DNA of 64,000 nt from Parenemella sanctibonifatiensis. GTDB taxonomy: Bacteria; Actinomycetota; Actinomycetes; Propionibacteriales; Propionibacteriaceae. Each line of letters opens with the position of its first letter. Within the stretch, counting starts at the first letter, position 1. This document shows positions 24,595-33,127 of this stretch, piece by piece. The stretch covers positions 124,001 to 188,000 of the forward strand of contig NZ_NMVJ01000009.1 in the NCBI RefSeq assembly GCF_002250565.1. Direction: 5' to 3'. The position numbers were made by a program, and so were the translations under genes. The notes under the pieces were generated by a model, which was not told the DNA's origin, made no database searches, and was given only the letters and a program-made list of their open reading frames with translations.

Positions 24595-25368
24595 CTACTT
24601 CCAGAGGGTCGACAGCGCGAAGGCGAGGCCCATCAGGCCCATGCCGATGAGGATGTTCCAGTCGCCGAGGGTGTTCATGAAGGGCACGTACTGGCCGGCG
24701 ATGTAGTAGACCACCAGCCAGATGACGCCCAGGAGGCCCACCGTGATGAAAGTCGGCGGCACCCAGCGGCGGCTGGCCGGCCCCTTCACCTTCGGCTTCT
24801 TCGCGACCTTCTTCTTGCTGGCGGCCTTCTTGGCCGGGGTCTTGGCCGACTTCTTGCTGCCGGACGACTTCTTGCCGGAGCCCTTCTCGTCCTCGTCCTC
24901 GTCCTCGTCGGAATCGGTGTCGTCGTCCTCGTCGTCCTCGTCAGCCTCGTTCACGTACCGACCCTTGCCGCCGCCCTTCGTGGCTGCGGCCTTCTTCGCC
25001 GCAGGCTTCTTCGGGGCGTCGTCCTCGTCCTCGAGGTCGTCGCTCTCGATGTCCTCGTCCAGGTCCTCGTCGCTGGTCGCGGCCTGTGCGCGAGCGGCGG
25101 CACGGCGGTCCTTGCGGCGTCGGTTGGCGGACTTGGTGGCCGAGCTGGAGCGTTCGGACTGCTTGCGGTCCTCAGGCTTCTTGGCTTCCTGGGCACGGGT
25201 CGAGGTCAGCTCGGAGCCGTCGGGCACCAGCTCACCCTCGGACAGCACATCCTCGTCGGCGTCGCGGCTGTCCCGTGTTGCCGGCGTGCTGCGCTGGGCG
25301 GGCCTGCCGGCACGGTTGCGGTTGGAGTTCGGTCGTGACGACGACCGACGACGCTTGGACTGAGGCAA
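24595..25368 (-). CDS. crgA: CrgA-type cell division protein with very long charged N-terminus
   Basis: 257 residues from TTG 25368 (MPQSKRRRSSSRPN; family members start MPKSKxRKK). The C-terminal 75 residues are a CrgA core with two membrane helices (PPTFITVGLLGVIWLVVYYI and WNILIGMGLMGLAFALSTLW). The preceding 170 or so residues are unusual: Asp/Glu runs alternating with Lys/Ala-rich, histone-H1-like stretches. Typical CrgA has about 80-95 residues. CrgA is a septum protein that helps recruit PBPs and FtsZ partners. The neighbours match the conserved crgA-DUF881-trpG order. Confidence 0.85.
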   Translation of the reverse strand: MPQSKRRRSSSRPNSNRNRAGRPAQRSTPATRDSRDADEDVLSEGELVPDGSELTSTRAQEAKKPEDRKQSERSSSATKSANRRRKDRRAAARAQAATSDEDLDEDIESDDLEDEDDAPKKPAAKKAAATKGGGKGRYVNEADEDDEDDDTDSDEDEDEDEKGSGKKSSGSKKSAKTPAKKAASKKKVAKKPKVKGPASRRWVPPTFITVGLLGVIWLVVYYIAGQYVPFMNTLGDWNILIGMGLMGLAFALSTLWK

Positions 25369-25503
25369 CGCGACAATCCCCTCTGAGCGATGAGGCGACC
25401 CGTCGCGGGACGCTCTCGTGGGCAAGAATCCTCAGGTAGCCTAGTCGGTCAAGGCCCGCGGCACACCTTCGCGCGCCCGGCCGCCGCGCAGATGGGGGAG
25501 GAC

Positions 25504-26220
25504 GTGGCCGATCACAGGTGGGCCCGGCTGGCTCGTCGACTCTTCACTGGTGCCGTGCTGGCGCTCGCCGCAGCGATGATGACGACTGCGGCAATCAGCT
25601 CCCAGGGCACGGACCTGCGCCCCAACCGCAACGTTGATCTGGTCGATCTCATCGAGGAGGAAGCTGACCGCAACGCCGACCTGCGCCGCGACGCGACCGC
25701 ACTGCGGGCCGAAGTCGACGCCCTCACCGAAACCGCTGCGGGCGAGGAGGGTGCCGGGCTGGCCCGGGCCCGCCAGGAGGCGGGCGGCGACCCGGTCCAA
25801 GGCCCCGCGATCCAGGTCACCCTCTCCGATGCTCCCGACTCGGTGCTGGCCGAGGGCGTTGACGAATCCATGTTGGTGGTCCACCAACAAGACATCCAGG
25901 CGGTCGTGAACGCGATGTGGGCCGGCGGCGCCGAAGCGATGACCATCCAGGGCCAGCGGGTGACCTCGCTGACCGCAGTCAAGTGCGTCGGCAACAGCGT
26001 GGTGCTGCACGGCGTCCCCTACGGCCCGCCCTACGTCATCGTCGCGGTCGGCGACAGCGCCGGCATGCAGGCTCAGCTCGAATCCGACAGCTGGGTGCAG
26101 GCCTACCGCGGCTTCGCCCGGCGCTACCAACTCGGCTACGAGCAACAACTGCTGCAGCGTGCCTCGCTGCCCGGTTACGAGGGTGGCGGCGAGCTCGAGT
26201 ACGCCTCCCCGCTGCGCTGA
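25504..26220 (+). CDS. DUF881 family membrane-anchored protein
   Basis: 238 residues from GTG 25504, preceded by GGGGGAGGA; an ATG at 25492 is an in-frame alternative. One N-terminal membrane helix (about residues 14-35) is followed by a short coiled-coil region (LIEEEADRNADLRRDATAL) and the DUF881 domain (about 90-215) with the NAMWAGGAEAMTIQGQRV signature. It corresponds to Rv0012 in Mycobacterium and is divergent from crgA. Probably envelope-linked; biochemical role unknown. Confidence 0.85.
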   Translation: MADHRWARLARRLFTGAVLALAAAMMTTAAISSQGTDLRPNRNVDLVDLIEEEADRNADLRRDATALRAEVDALTETAAGEEGAGLARARQEAGGDPVQGPAIQVTLSDAPDSVLAEGVDESMLVVHQQDIQAVVNAMWAGGAEAMTIQGQRVTSLTAVKCVGNSVVLHGVPYGPPYVIVAVGDSAGMQAQLESDSWVQAYRGFARRYQLGYEQQLLQRASLPGYEGGGELEYASPLR

Positions 26221-26266
26221 TCTGAACCCGGCCCGCGGCGGGCGTACGGGGTGGCAAACTGGTGCC

Positions 26267-26914
26267 GTGACCCGCATCCTCGTCATCGACAACTACGACT
26301 CGTTCGTCTACAACCTCGTGCAGTATCTCGCCCAGCTGGGCGCCGAGGTCGAGGTCTGGCGCAACGACGACGAGCGTTTCGACGCGGACCAGTGGTGGCG
26401 CGGTGGCGCCGACAGCCTGCCCTTCGACGGGGTCCTGCTGTCGCCGGGCCCAGGCACTCCGGAGGCAGCCGGGGTCTGCGTACGAGTGGTGCGCGAGCTC
26501 GAGGACCAGGTCCCGATCTTCGGGGTCTGTCTCGGCCTGCAGGCGATCGCGGTGGCGTACGGCGGCGTCGTCGACCGTGCCCCCGAACTGTTGCACGGCA
26601 AGGTCTCCCACATCACCCACGACGGTCAGGGCGTCTTCAGCGACGTGCCGTCCCCGGTCCAGGTGACGCGCTATCACTCGCTCGCGATGGACCCCGACCA
26701 GGTGCCCGCCGAGCTCGAGGTGACCGCAATGACCGAATCAGGTGTCGTGATGGCGGTACGCCACCGCACCGCCTCGGTGGAAGCAGTCCAGTTCCATCCC
26801 GAGTCGGTGCTGACCGAGCACGGCTATCCGATGCTGGGCAACTGGCTGGCCGCCTGCGGCGACGCCGAGGCGCCGGCTCGCGCGGCCGGGCTGAAGCCCG
26901 TCGTCCTGGGCTGA
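26267..26914 (+). CDS. trpG: Anthranilate/aminodeoxychorismate synthase glutaminase subunit
   Basis: 215 residues, GTG start at 26267. Class I glutamine amidotransferase with VIDNYDSFVYNLVQYL at the N-terminus, nucleophile loop GVCLGLQAI (Cys about 89) and the His-Glu site EAVQFHPESVLTEHG. It releases ammonia from glutamine for a chorismate-using partner (TrpE or PabB), which is not in the window; a dual trpG/pabA role is common. Its position matches Rv0013. It is followed by a hairpin terminator. Confidence 0.9.
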   Translation: MTRILVIDNYDSFVYNLVQYLAQLGAEVEVWRNDDERFDADQWWRGGADSLPFDGVLLSPGPGTPEAAGVCVRVVRELEDQVPIFGVCLGLQAIAVAYGGVVDRAPELLHGKVSHITHDGQGVFSDVPSPVQVTRYHSLAMDPDQVPAELEVTAMTESGVVMAVRHRTASVEAVQFHPESVLTEHGYPMLGNWLAACGDAEAPARAAGLKPVVLG

Positions 26915-26945
26915 TACGGACCGGAGCCCGATTGCTATGAAAGTC

Positions 26946-26995
26946 CGCCCCAGCCGGGTCAGTCGCACTAGATGCGACCAACCCCGGCTGAGGCG
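26946..26995 (+). terminator. Two-level hairpin terminator after trpG
   Basis: An outer stem (CGCC and CAGCCGGG with complements) and an inner GTCGCA/TGCGAC stem with a CTAGA loop, followed shortly by GGTTTTCG. It lies 32 bp after the trpG stop. Confidence 0.85.
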
Positions 26996-27132
26996 CGGTT
27001 TTCGTCGTCATCCCGGTGGCCACGGGCCCAATCCGGCACACAAAGGTGGGCTCGGCGCGGGTCAGGTCGGGGTCAAAGACGCAGCAACGACAGGTCGGGT
27101 CGGGATCGGGTGGCCTGGCGGCAAGCTGTCTT

Positions 27133-27211
27133 GCACAACTACAGGATGCTGTAGTTGTGCAGCCGAATCAGGCCGATTGAGGTGCGTAGCTACAGGAGGC
27201 TGTAGTTGTGC
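27133..27211. repeat. Dispersed double-palindrome element, copy C (best preserved)
   Basis: The first palindrome (27133-27160) has perfect 12-bp arms GCACAACTACAG with a 4-nt loop; the second (27184-27211) contains CTACAG and CTGTAGTTGTGC. Starts are 51 bp apart. It lies in the 411-bp convergent gap between trpG and phoX. Confidence 0.92.
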
Positions 27212-27325
27212 AGGTTCACACGACGGCGCCGCTACCCAAAGGTGGGGTGGCGGGGGGGGTGTCGGGGTGTGCCAAGGGCGGGCAGCGAAAGAGTCCGCCG
27301 CCCGCCGTCGCGGGTTCACACAGGA

Positions 27326-29581
27326 TCAGGCCTGGTCGGAGTCCTGGTCCTTGCGGCCCAGCAGGCGCGCGCCGATGGCGGCCGCGCCGGCGCCGAGCGC
27401 CACCACGCCCGCCAGACCGGCACCGGCACCGGTGTCAGGCAGCTTCGGCGGCTTCGGGGAGTCGGTCGGCGCCGGGCTGGTGGGAGCCGGCGTCGTCGGA
27501 GCCGGGTCGGTGGGTGCCGGAGTGGTCGGTGCGGGCGAGGTCGGGGCGGGAGTTTCGGTGGTCGTACGCCACACGCTCATCACCGACGGACGAGGCAGCG
27601 AGTCGCCACCGTCGGGGAAGTGCGAGTCGCGGGTCCAGAAGTCGGCGTCGTTGTTCTCGCCCGGGTGCTGGATGGCGACGTTCACGCGCTCGGCGGTGAC
27701 CCACGGACCACAGCATTCGGCACCGTTGGGCACCGAGAGGAACTGCATGACGTGGCCGCGTTCGGCGCCCTCGAGCGGCACGGCGTACAGGCCGTCGTGG
27801 GCGCCCAGGGTGTTGCCGTCGGTGGAGATCCACAGCGTGCCCTGCTCGTCGAAGGCGACGTTGTCGGGGCAGGAGATCGGCGAGACCTGCGACTTGTCGA
27901 AGCCACCGAAGTAGGTGCTCGGGTCCTCGGGGTCACCGCAGACCAGCAGCAGGTTCCAGGTGAAGGTGGTCGAGGTCGGGTCGTCGCCGTCCTCGATCAG
28001 CTCGACGACGTGACCGTCCTTGTTGGAGCCGGTCTCGCCCTGCAGACCGCGCGGGTTGGCCTCGTCGGCCTCCTCAGCGCTACGCCGGGTGTTGTTGGTC
28101 ATCGCCAAGTAGACGCGGCCGGTGAGCGGGTTGGGCTCGACATCCTCGGGGCGGTCCATCTTGGTGGCGCCGACGGTGTCGGCGGCCAGCCGGGTGTGGA
28201 TGAGGACCTCGGCGGCGGTCATGCCCTCGACGAAGGACTCGTCGCCGTGCACCAGGGCAATCCACTCGCCGGTGCCGTCGAACTCGCCGTCGGAGGGCAG
28301 CGCGCCGGATCCATCGATTTCTTCGGCCGGGGAGTTGCCGGTGAAGCGGGCGACATAGAGGGTGCCGTTGTCGAGCAGGTCGGCGTTGGGGTCGCCGCCG
28401 TCCTTGGCGTTCTCACCGGAGACGGTGCCGTCGGAGACGAACTTGTAGACGTAGTCGAAGCGCTCGTCGTCACCCATGTAGACCGCGACGTGACCATCGG
28501 AGCTGACGCTGACGGCGCCGGCCTCATGCTTGAAGCGGCCTAGCGCGGTGCGCTTGCGCGGGGTCGAGGTGGGATCCCACGGGTTGACCTCGACGATCCA
28601 GCCGAACCGGTTGGGCTCGTTGGGCTCCTGCGCCAGGTCGAAGCGGGAGTCGAACTCCTCCCACTTGCGCTGCGAGGCGCCCTCGGCCAGGCCGTAACGC
28701 TTCAGCGCCGCGAGCTGGTCGGCGTCGGTGATCGCCTCGAGGTTGGCGAAGTACTGGTTGAAGTTCTCCTCCGCGGTCAGCCAGGTGCCCCAGGGGGTCA
28801 GGCCGCCGGCGCAGTTGTTCAGGGTGCCCAGCACGGTGGTGCCGCTGGGGTCGGCCGAGGTCTGCAGCAGTTCGTGACCGGCGGCGGGGCCGGTCAGCTC
28901 AAACTCGGTGCCGTTGTGGAAGCGACGGTTGTACTGGTGGTCCACGATCGGGGTCAGTTCGCCGGTGCCGGCGGTCTTGGCGACGGCGACCACCGACAGG
29001 CCGTGGGCGGCCCACTCGATCTTGACCTGCTCTTCGGTGGGGGCCTCGGCGTCGTAGTCGGGGAACATGATGTTCGGGTTGGTGTACTCGTGGTTCGTCA
29101 TCATGAGCTCGGTGGAGTCATCGATGTCGAAGAAGCCCAGGAAATCACAGTTGTAGCCGAACTGACCCAGCTGGTCGGCCTCGGTCTGATTCTCGGCGTC
29201 GAAGTCGGCAGCCGAGGAGAAGAGCTTGTCGCCCCAGCGCATCACCGGCTGGGCCTGGTAGCCCTCGGGAACCGTGACGAAGTCGTCGGTCGCCGGAGCG
29301 ATCGGGGTCCAGCCGAAGGCGCTGGGCTGGGCCTGGGCCGCCCGCGTACCGTTCACGGCATCGATGCTGAGGCCCACCGCGGCGGTGGCGCCGACGACGG
29401 CCCCGGCCTTCAGCAGCGTACGCCGCGAGATCGCCTGCGCGACGATGTCACCGAAGTACTGGTTCTCGGTCTGGTTGGGAACCTCGGTGAAGCAGGCGTT
29501 GCCGCAGCGGTACTCACAGGTGGCGTTGGAGCGGTTGAGGTGCTTGGGCGTGAACAGCTTGAGCAGGGTACGAGGGGGCAT
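27326..29581 (-). CDS. phoX: PhoX-type alkaline phosphatase with LPXTG cell-wall anchor
   Basis: 751 residues from ATG 29581, RBS AGGAG. It has an N-terminal Cys-containing segment, the Tat motif SRRTLLKAG (about residues 52-60), then the PhoX catalytic domain (about 85-680; NHEYTNPN, LTAEENFNQY, KHEAG, DRPEDVEPNPLTGRVY, CPDNVAFDEQGTLWISTDGN). A Thr/Pro/Ala-rich spacer leads to LPDTG, a hydrophobic helix and a basic tail, which is a complete sortase signal. PhoX enzymes are Ca2+/Fe3+ phosphatases that release phosphate from organic esters. It interrupts the conserved trpG-pknB neighbourhood. A PHO-box-like repeat lies upstream. Confidence 0.9.
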   Translation of the reverse strand: MPPRTLLKLFTPKHLNRSNATCEYRCGNACFTEVPNQTENQYFGDIVAQAISRRTLLKAGAVVGATAAVGLSIDAVNGTRAAQAQPSAFGWTPIAPATDDFVTVPEGYQAQPVMRWGDKLFSSAADFDAENQTEADQLGQFGYNCDFLGFFDIDDSTELMMTNHEYTNPNIMFPDYDAEAPTEEQVKIEWAAHGLSVVAVAKTAGTGELTPIVDHQYNRRFHNGTEFELTGPAAGHELLQTSADPSGTTVLGTLNNCAGGLTPWGTWLTAEENFNQYFANLEAITDADQLAALKRYGLAEGASQRKWEEFDSRFDLAQEPNEPNRFGWIVEVNPWDPTSTPRKRTALGRFKHEAGAVSVSSDGHVAVYMGDDERFDYVYKFVSDGTVSGENAKDGGDPNADLLDNGTLYVARFTGNSPAEEIDGSGALPSDGEFDGTGEWIALVHGDESFVEGMTAAEVLIHTRLAADTVGATKMDRPEDVEPNPLTGRVYLAMTNNTRRSAEEADEANPRGLQGETGSNKDGHVVELIEDGDDPTSTTFTWNLLLVCGDPEDPSTYFGGFDKSQVSPISCPDNVAFDEQGTLWISTDGNTLGAHDGLYAVPLEGAERGHVMQFLSVPNGAECCGPWVTAERVNVAIQHPGENNDADFWTRDSHFPDGGDSLPRPSVMSVWRTTTETPAPTSPAPTTPAPTDPAPTTPAPTSPAPTDSPKPPKLPDTGAGAGLAGVVALGAGAAAIGARLLGRKDQDSDQA

Positions 29582-29668
29582 GACAGCTCCTGACGACGCA
29601 ACGGGTTGACAAGCGACCGGGCACAGCCGGCGCACGAACCCCACTCAACCGGCCCTGAGGGCACGGCG

Positions 29669-29697
29669 GGTCGCCAACGGATGACGGTTGGATGAAC
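29669..29697 (-). promoter_or_regulatory. PHO-box-like direct repeats upstream of phoX
   Basis: On the minus strand GTTCATC, CGTCATC and GGCGACC occur in phase with an 11-bp period, like PhoP boxes of Streptomyces (GTTCACC repeats). It lies about 90 bp upstream of the phoX start, which fits induction by phosphate starvation. Confidence 0.5.
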
Positions 29698-29736
29698 CTC
29701 CGGTGACGGAGCCTTCAGCTGGGGGTGTCGGAGTCC

Positions 29737-31542
29737 TCAGCGCGTCGGCGTCGCTGTCGGGGTGGGCGTCGGCGTTGGGGTCGGCTCCGGAGTCGGCGTG
29801 GGCGCCGGGATCGAGATGAAGATCACGACCTTGTCGTCCTTGCTGATCTTCTGCCGCGGCGAGGGCTCCTGGCCCACCACGACGCCGGTCTCACCGCTGG
29901 ACTCCCGCTCCTGGAATTGGACATTGGTCAGCCCCAAGCCGTCCAGGACCTGCTGGGCCTCGGTCTGGGAGTAGCCCTGCAGATTGGGCATCTCGACCTG
30001 TCCGGTCGCGACCGTCAAGGTGATCTGCGAGTCGAGCGTGGTGTCGGTGCCCTCGCTGGGATCGACGTCGAGCACCTCACCGGCCTCGGCGGTGCTCGGC
30101 TCGGAGGTGGCCTCCTGGGTCCTGATGTTGGTGAAGCCGGCATCCTCCAGAGCCTGTCGGGCGTCGCTCTCGCTCTTGCCGATCAGGTCGTCGGGGATCT
30201 CGGCTGAGGCCAGGCCGACGTTCACCACGATGGTGACCTCGGAGCCCGGCGCCAGGGTGGTGTTGGCGGTGGGGTTCTGGCGCAGCACGGTGCCGACCGA
30301 GGATCCATCGGACTCCTCGACCTCTTCCACCTTCGGCACCAGGCCTTCGTCGCGGAGCCGCTGCTCGGCCTGTTCCCGCGTCATGCCGATCACCGAGGGG
30401 ACCGTCGCCTGGACCGGTGAGGGGCTGGCCGACGGGCTCGGGCTGGGCTGCGGGTCGCGAAAGAACCACACTGCGCCGCCGATCAGCGCCACTGCCAGCA
30501 ACAGGGCGACCACGGTGAGGACGATCGGGGCCTTGCTGCCCTTCTCCTCCTCGTCCTCGTCCTCTTCCTCCGGGTTGGCGGCCGGCGTCACGGGCGCGGC
30601 GGCCGGTGCGGCGGCGTAGGCCGGGGCGGGCGCCAACGCCTGGGTCGGGTCGGGATCCGGGCTGGTGGCTGAGGCGGGGATGACAGCGGTGACGGCCTGA
30701 CCGGCCAGCAGCCGGGCGATGTCGGAGCGCATCTCCTGGGCAGACTGGAAGCGTTCGGCAGGGTCCTTGGCCAGCGACTTCAGCACGATCGCGTCCATGT
30801 CGGGCGTGATCGCCGGGTCGAGATGGCTGGGGGGTTGCGGGATCTCGCGTACGTGCTGGTAGGCCACGCTGACCGGGGAATCGCCCTGGAACGGTGGCCG
30901 TCCTGTCAGCAGCTCGTAGAGCAGGCAGCCGGCTGAATAGATGTCGGAGCGGGCGTCGACGCTTTCGCCGCGGGCCTGTTCGGGGGAGAGGTACTGCGCG
31001 GTGCCGATCACTGCGGCGGTCTGGGTCATCGTCGCTGACGTGTCGGCGACGGCGCGGGCGATGCCGAAGTCCATCACCTTGACCTGACCCTGCGGGGTCA
31101 GCATCACGTTGGCGGGCTTGATGTCGCGGTGCACGATGCCGGAGCGGTGCGAATAAGACAGTGCATCGAGGACGCCCTGGCTGAGCTCGAGAGCCCGCTC
31201 GGGCATCACCTTGCCGTCCTCGCGGAGCACGTCGCGCAGGGTCTTTCCTTCGACCAGTTCCATCACGATGTAGGGGACCTGGACGTCGTCGATGGCCTGC
31301 TCACCGGTGTCGTACACCGACACGATGTTGGGGTGGTTCAGGCCGGCGGCGGACTGGGCCTCACGGCGGAACCGGGCCTGGAAGGTCGGGTCCGTCGCCA
31401 GATCAGTGCGCAGGGTCTTGATGGCGACCTCGCGGCCCAGTCGCGTGTCCGTGGCGCGCCGGACCAACGCCATGCCGCCACGACCGAGGACCTCACCCAA
31501 GGCGTAGCGGTCGCCGATGACCTCGGCACGACCTTCGCTCAT
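29737..31542 (-). CDS. pknB: PknB, transmembrane Ser/Thr kinase with three PASTA domains
   Basis: 601 residues from ATG 31542 (MSEGRAEVIGDRY), RBS GGAAGGA; an upstream in-frame extension is non-homologous. Kinase domain about 10-275 with glycine loop LGRGGMALV, Lys in VAIKTL, HRDIKPANVML, DFG, and an activation loop TMTQTAAVIGTAQYLSPEQ like that of mycobacterial PknB. The Pro/Ala-rich juxtamembrane part carries an acidic run; the membrane helix is about 335-358. Three PASTA repeats follow (VPSVIGMTREQAEQ, IPDDLIGKSESDAR, MPNLQGYSQTEAQ) and a Thr-Pro tail. It senses muropeptides or lipid II and controls wall growth. No pknA gene is next to it. Confidence 0.95.
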   Translation of the reverse strand: MSEGRAEVIGDRYALGEVLGRGGMALVRRATDTRLGREVAIKTLRTDLATDPTFQARFRREAQSAAGLNHPNIVSVYDTGEQAIDDVQVPYIVMELVEGKTLRDVLREDGKVMPERALELSQGVLDALSYSHRSGIVHRDIKPANVMLTPQGQVKVMDFGIARAVADTSATMTQTAAVIGTAQYLSPEQARGESVDARSDIYSAGCLLYELLTGRPPFQGDSPVSVAYQHVREIPQPPSHLDPAITPDMDAIVLKSLAKDPAERFQSAQEMRSDIARLLAGQAVTAVIPASATSPDPDPTQALAPAPAYAAAPAAAPVTPAANPEEEDEDEEEKGSKAPIVLTVVALLLAVALIGGAVWFFRDPQPSPSPSASPSPVQATVPSVIGMTREQAEQRLRDEGLVPKVEEVEESDGSSVGTVLRQNPTANTTLAPGSEVTIVVNVGLASAEIPDDLIGKSESDARQALEDAGFTNIRTQEATSEPSTAEAGEVLDVDPSEGTDTTLDSQITLTVATGQVEMPNLQGYSQTEAQQVLDGLGLTNVQFQERESSGETGVVVGQEPSPRQKISKDDKVVIFISIPAPTPTPEPTPTPTPTPTATPTR

Positions 31543-31687
31543 TGGTTGATTCCTTCCGATTGGGTTGACCTGTCCATGACCACCACAGGCCATTGTGGAT
31601 CATCAGTGTGAGAACAAGATGAAAGAACCCTGCTCACCGGCACCTGAGGTTGAGCCTCACGCTGACGGGCTCCCGCGATGGGACGCT

Positions 31688-33127
31688 TCATGATTCCAGC
31701 ACCGCCTCGATGACGCGCTTGGCGATCGGCGCGGCGATCCGGCCGCCGCCGATCTCGTTACGGGGTACGTCGGCGGACTCGACGAAGACGGCCACCACGA
31801 TCTGCGGGTCGTTGGCCGGCGCCACTGCGCCGAACCAGGCGTATGGGGGGCGGTCCGGGGAACTCTGCGCGGTGCCGGTCTTGCCACCCACCTGCATGCC
31901 GTCGATCGCGACCGGGGCGCCGGTCCCGTTGTCGACCACGCCCACCATCATCTGGACCAGCGCGTCGGCGTTCTCCTGCGACATCACCCGATTCTGCTCG
32001 GTGGGGCGGTGCTGGGAGATGACGCTGAGGTCGGGGGCGCGGACGGTGTCGACCAGATAGGGCTCCATCATCGAGCCGCCGTTGGCGATGCCCGCCAGCA
32101 CCATGCACATCTGGAGCGGGGTCGCCGCGACGTCGAACTGGCCGATCGAGCTCATCGCCAGCTGGGCCTGGTCGGGGTTCTCCGGGAAGCGGCTGGCGGC
32201 ACCATTGAGGTCGGACAGCTGCCGTTCCCCGAAGCCGAAGGCCTCGGCCTGGCCGCGCAGAGCATCTTCGCCGATGGTGAGTCCGACGTTGGCGAAACTG
32301 GTGTTGCAGGACAGTTCCAGGGCCCGGCCCAGCGTCTGTTGGCTGTTGCCGCAGTCGGTCTGGTTGGGCAGATAGGTCTGGGTGCCGGGCAGCCGGAGCT
32401 GCTCGGGCGTGTCGATGAGGGTGTCGGGGCTCATCCCGTTCTCCAGCGCCGCGGCAGCGGTGACCAGCTTGAAGACCGAGCCGGGCGGATAGGTCTCGCG
32501 TACGGCGCGGTTGGCCATCGGGCTGCCGTCGGCACCCTGCAGCCGCTCCCAGGCATCCTGCGCCTCACCCAAGTCGTGGCTGGCCAGTTCGTTGGGGTCA
32601 TAGCTGGGGCTGGTCACCAGCGCCAGGATTGCTCCGGTACGCGGATCCATCGCGACCACCGCCCCCTTGCGGCCGTCGAGGCCTTCGAAGGCGGCCTGCT
32701 GGGCGCGCGGGTCGATGGTGGTTTCGATCTGGGCGCCCTGCGGCGTACGCCCGGTGACCAGGTCGACGAAACGTGACAGCGCCTGGGCGTCGCCCTGGCC
32801 GGCCAAGGCCTCGTTGTAGGAGGCCTCCAACTCGCTGCGGCCGTAGGAGAAGGAGTAGTAGCCGGTGATCGGGGCGTACAACTCGGCGTCGGGGTAGCTG
32901 CGCTGGTACTTGTAGCGGTCGTCAGTGGGCGTGGTGGTAGCGATCGGACGGCCGCCGGCGAGGATGGCGCCGCGATTTTGGGAGAACTGTTCCTCGCGGG
33001 TACGCCGATTCAGCGGGTCGTTGACCAGGTCGGGTTCGCGGACCACCGTGTTGAAGGTGATCTGGCCCAGCAGCAGGGCGAAGAACAGTCCGGCCACGAT
33101 GGCGACGCGACGGATGGGTCGATTCAT
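31688..33127 (-). CDS. pbpA: PbpA, class B penicillin-binding protein
   Basis: 479 residues. One N-terminal membrane helix (about 8-28), a dimerisation/linker region, then the transpeptidase domain with PPGSVFK (active Ser), SCN and GGKTGTAQ motifs. It crosslinks peptidoglycan at the septum or elongating wall. Its start overlaps the rodA end by 4 bp (ATGA), so it is co-translated with the SEDS glycosyltransferase it works with. Confidence 0.95.
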   Translation of the reverse strand: MNRPIRRVAIVAGLFFALLLGQITFNTVVREPDLVNDPLNRRTREEQFSQNRGAILAGGRPIATTTPTDDRYKYQRSYPDAELYAPITGYYSFSYGRSELEASYNEALAGQGDAQALSRFVDLVTGRTPQGAQIETTIDPRAQQAAFEGLDGRKGAVVAMDPRTGAILALVTSPSYDPNELASHDLGEAQDAWERLQGADGSPMANRAVRETYPPGSVFKLVTAAAALENGMSPDTLIDTPEQLRLPGTQTYLPNQTDCGNSQQTLGRALELSCNTSFANVGLTIGEDALRGQAEAFGFGERQLSDLNGAASRFPENPDQAQLAMSSIGQFDVAATPLQMCMVLAGIANGGSMMEPYLVDTVRAPDLSVISQHRPTEQNRVMSQENADALVQMMVGVVDNGTGAPVAIDGMQVGGKTGTAQSSPDRPPYAWFGAVAPANDPQIVVAVFVESADVPRNEIGGGRIAAPIAKRVIEAVLES

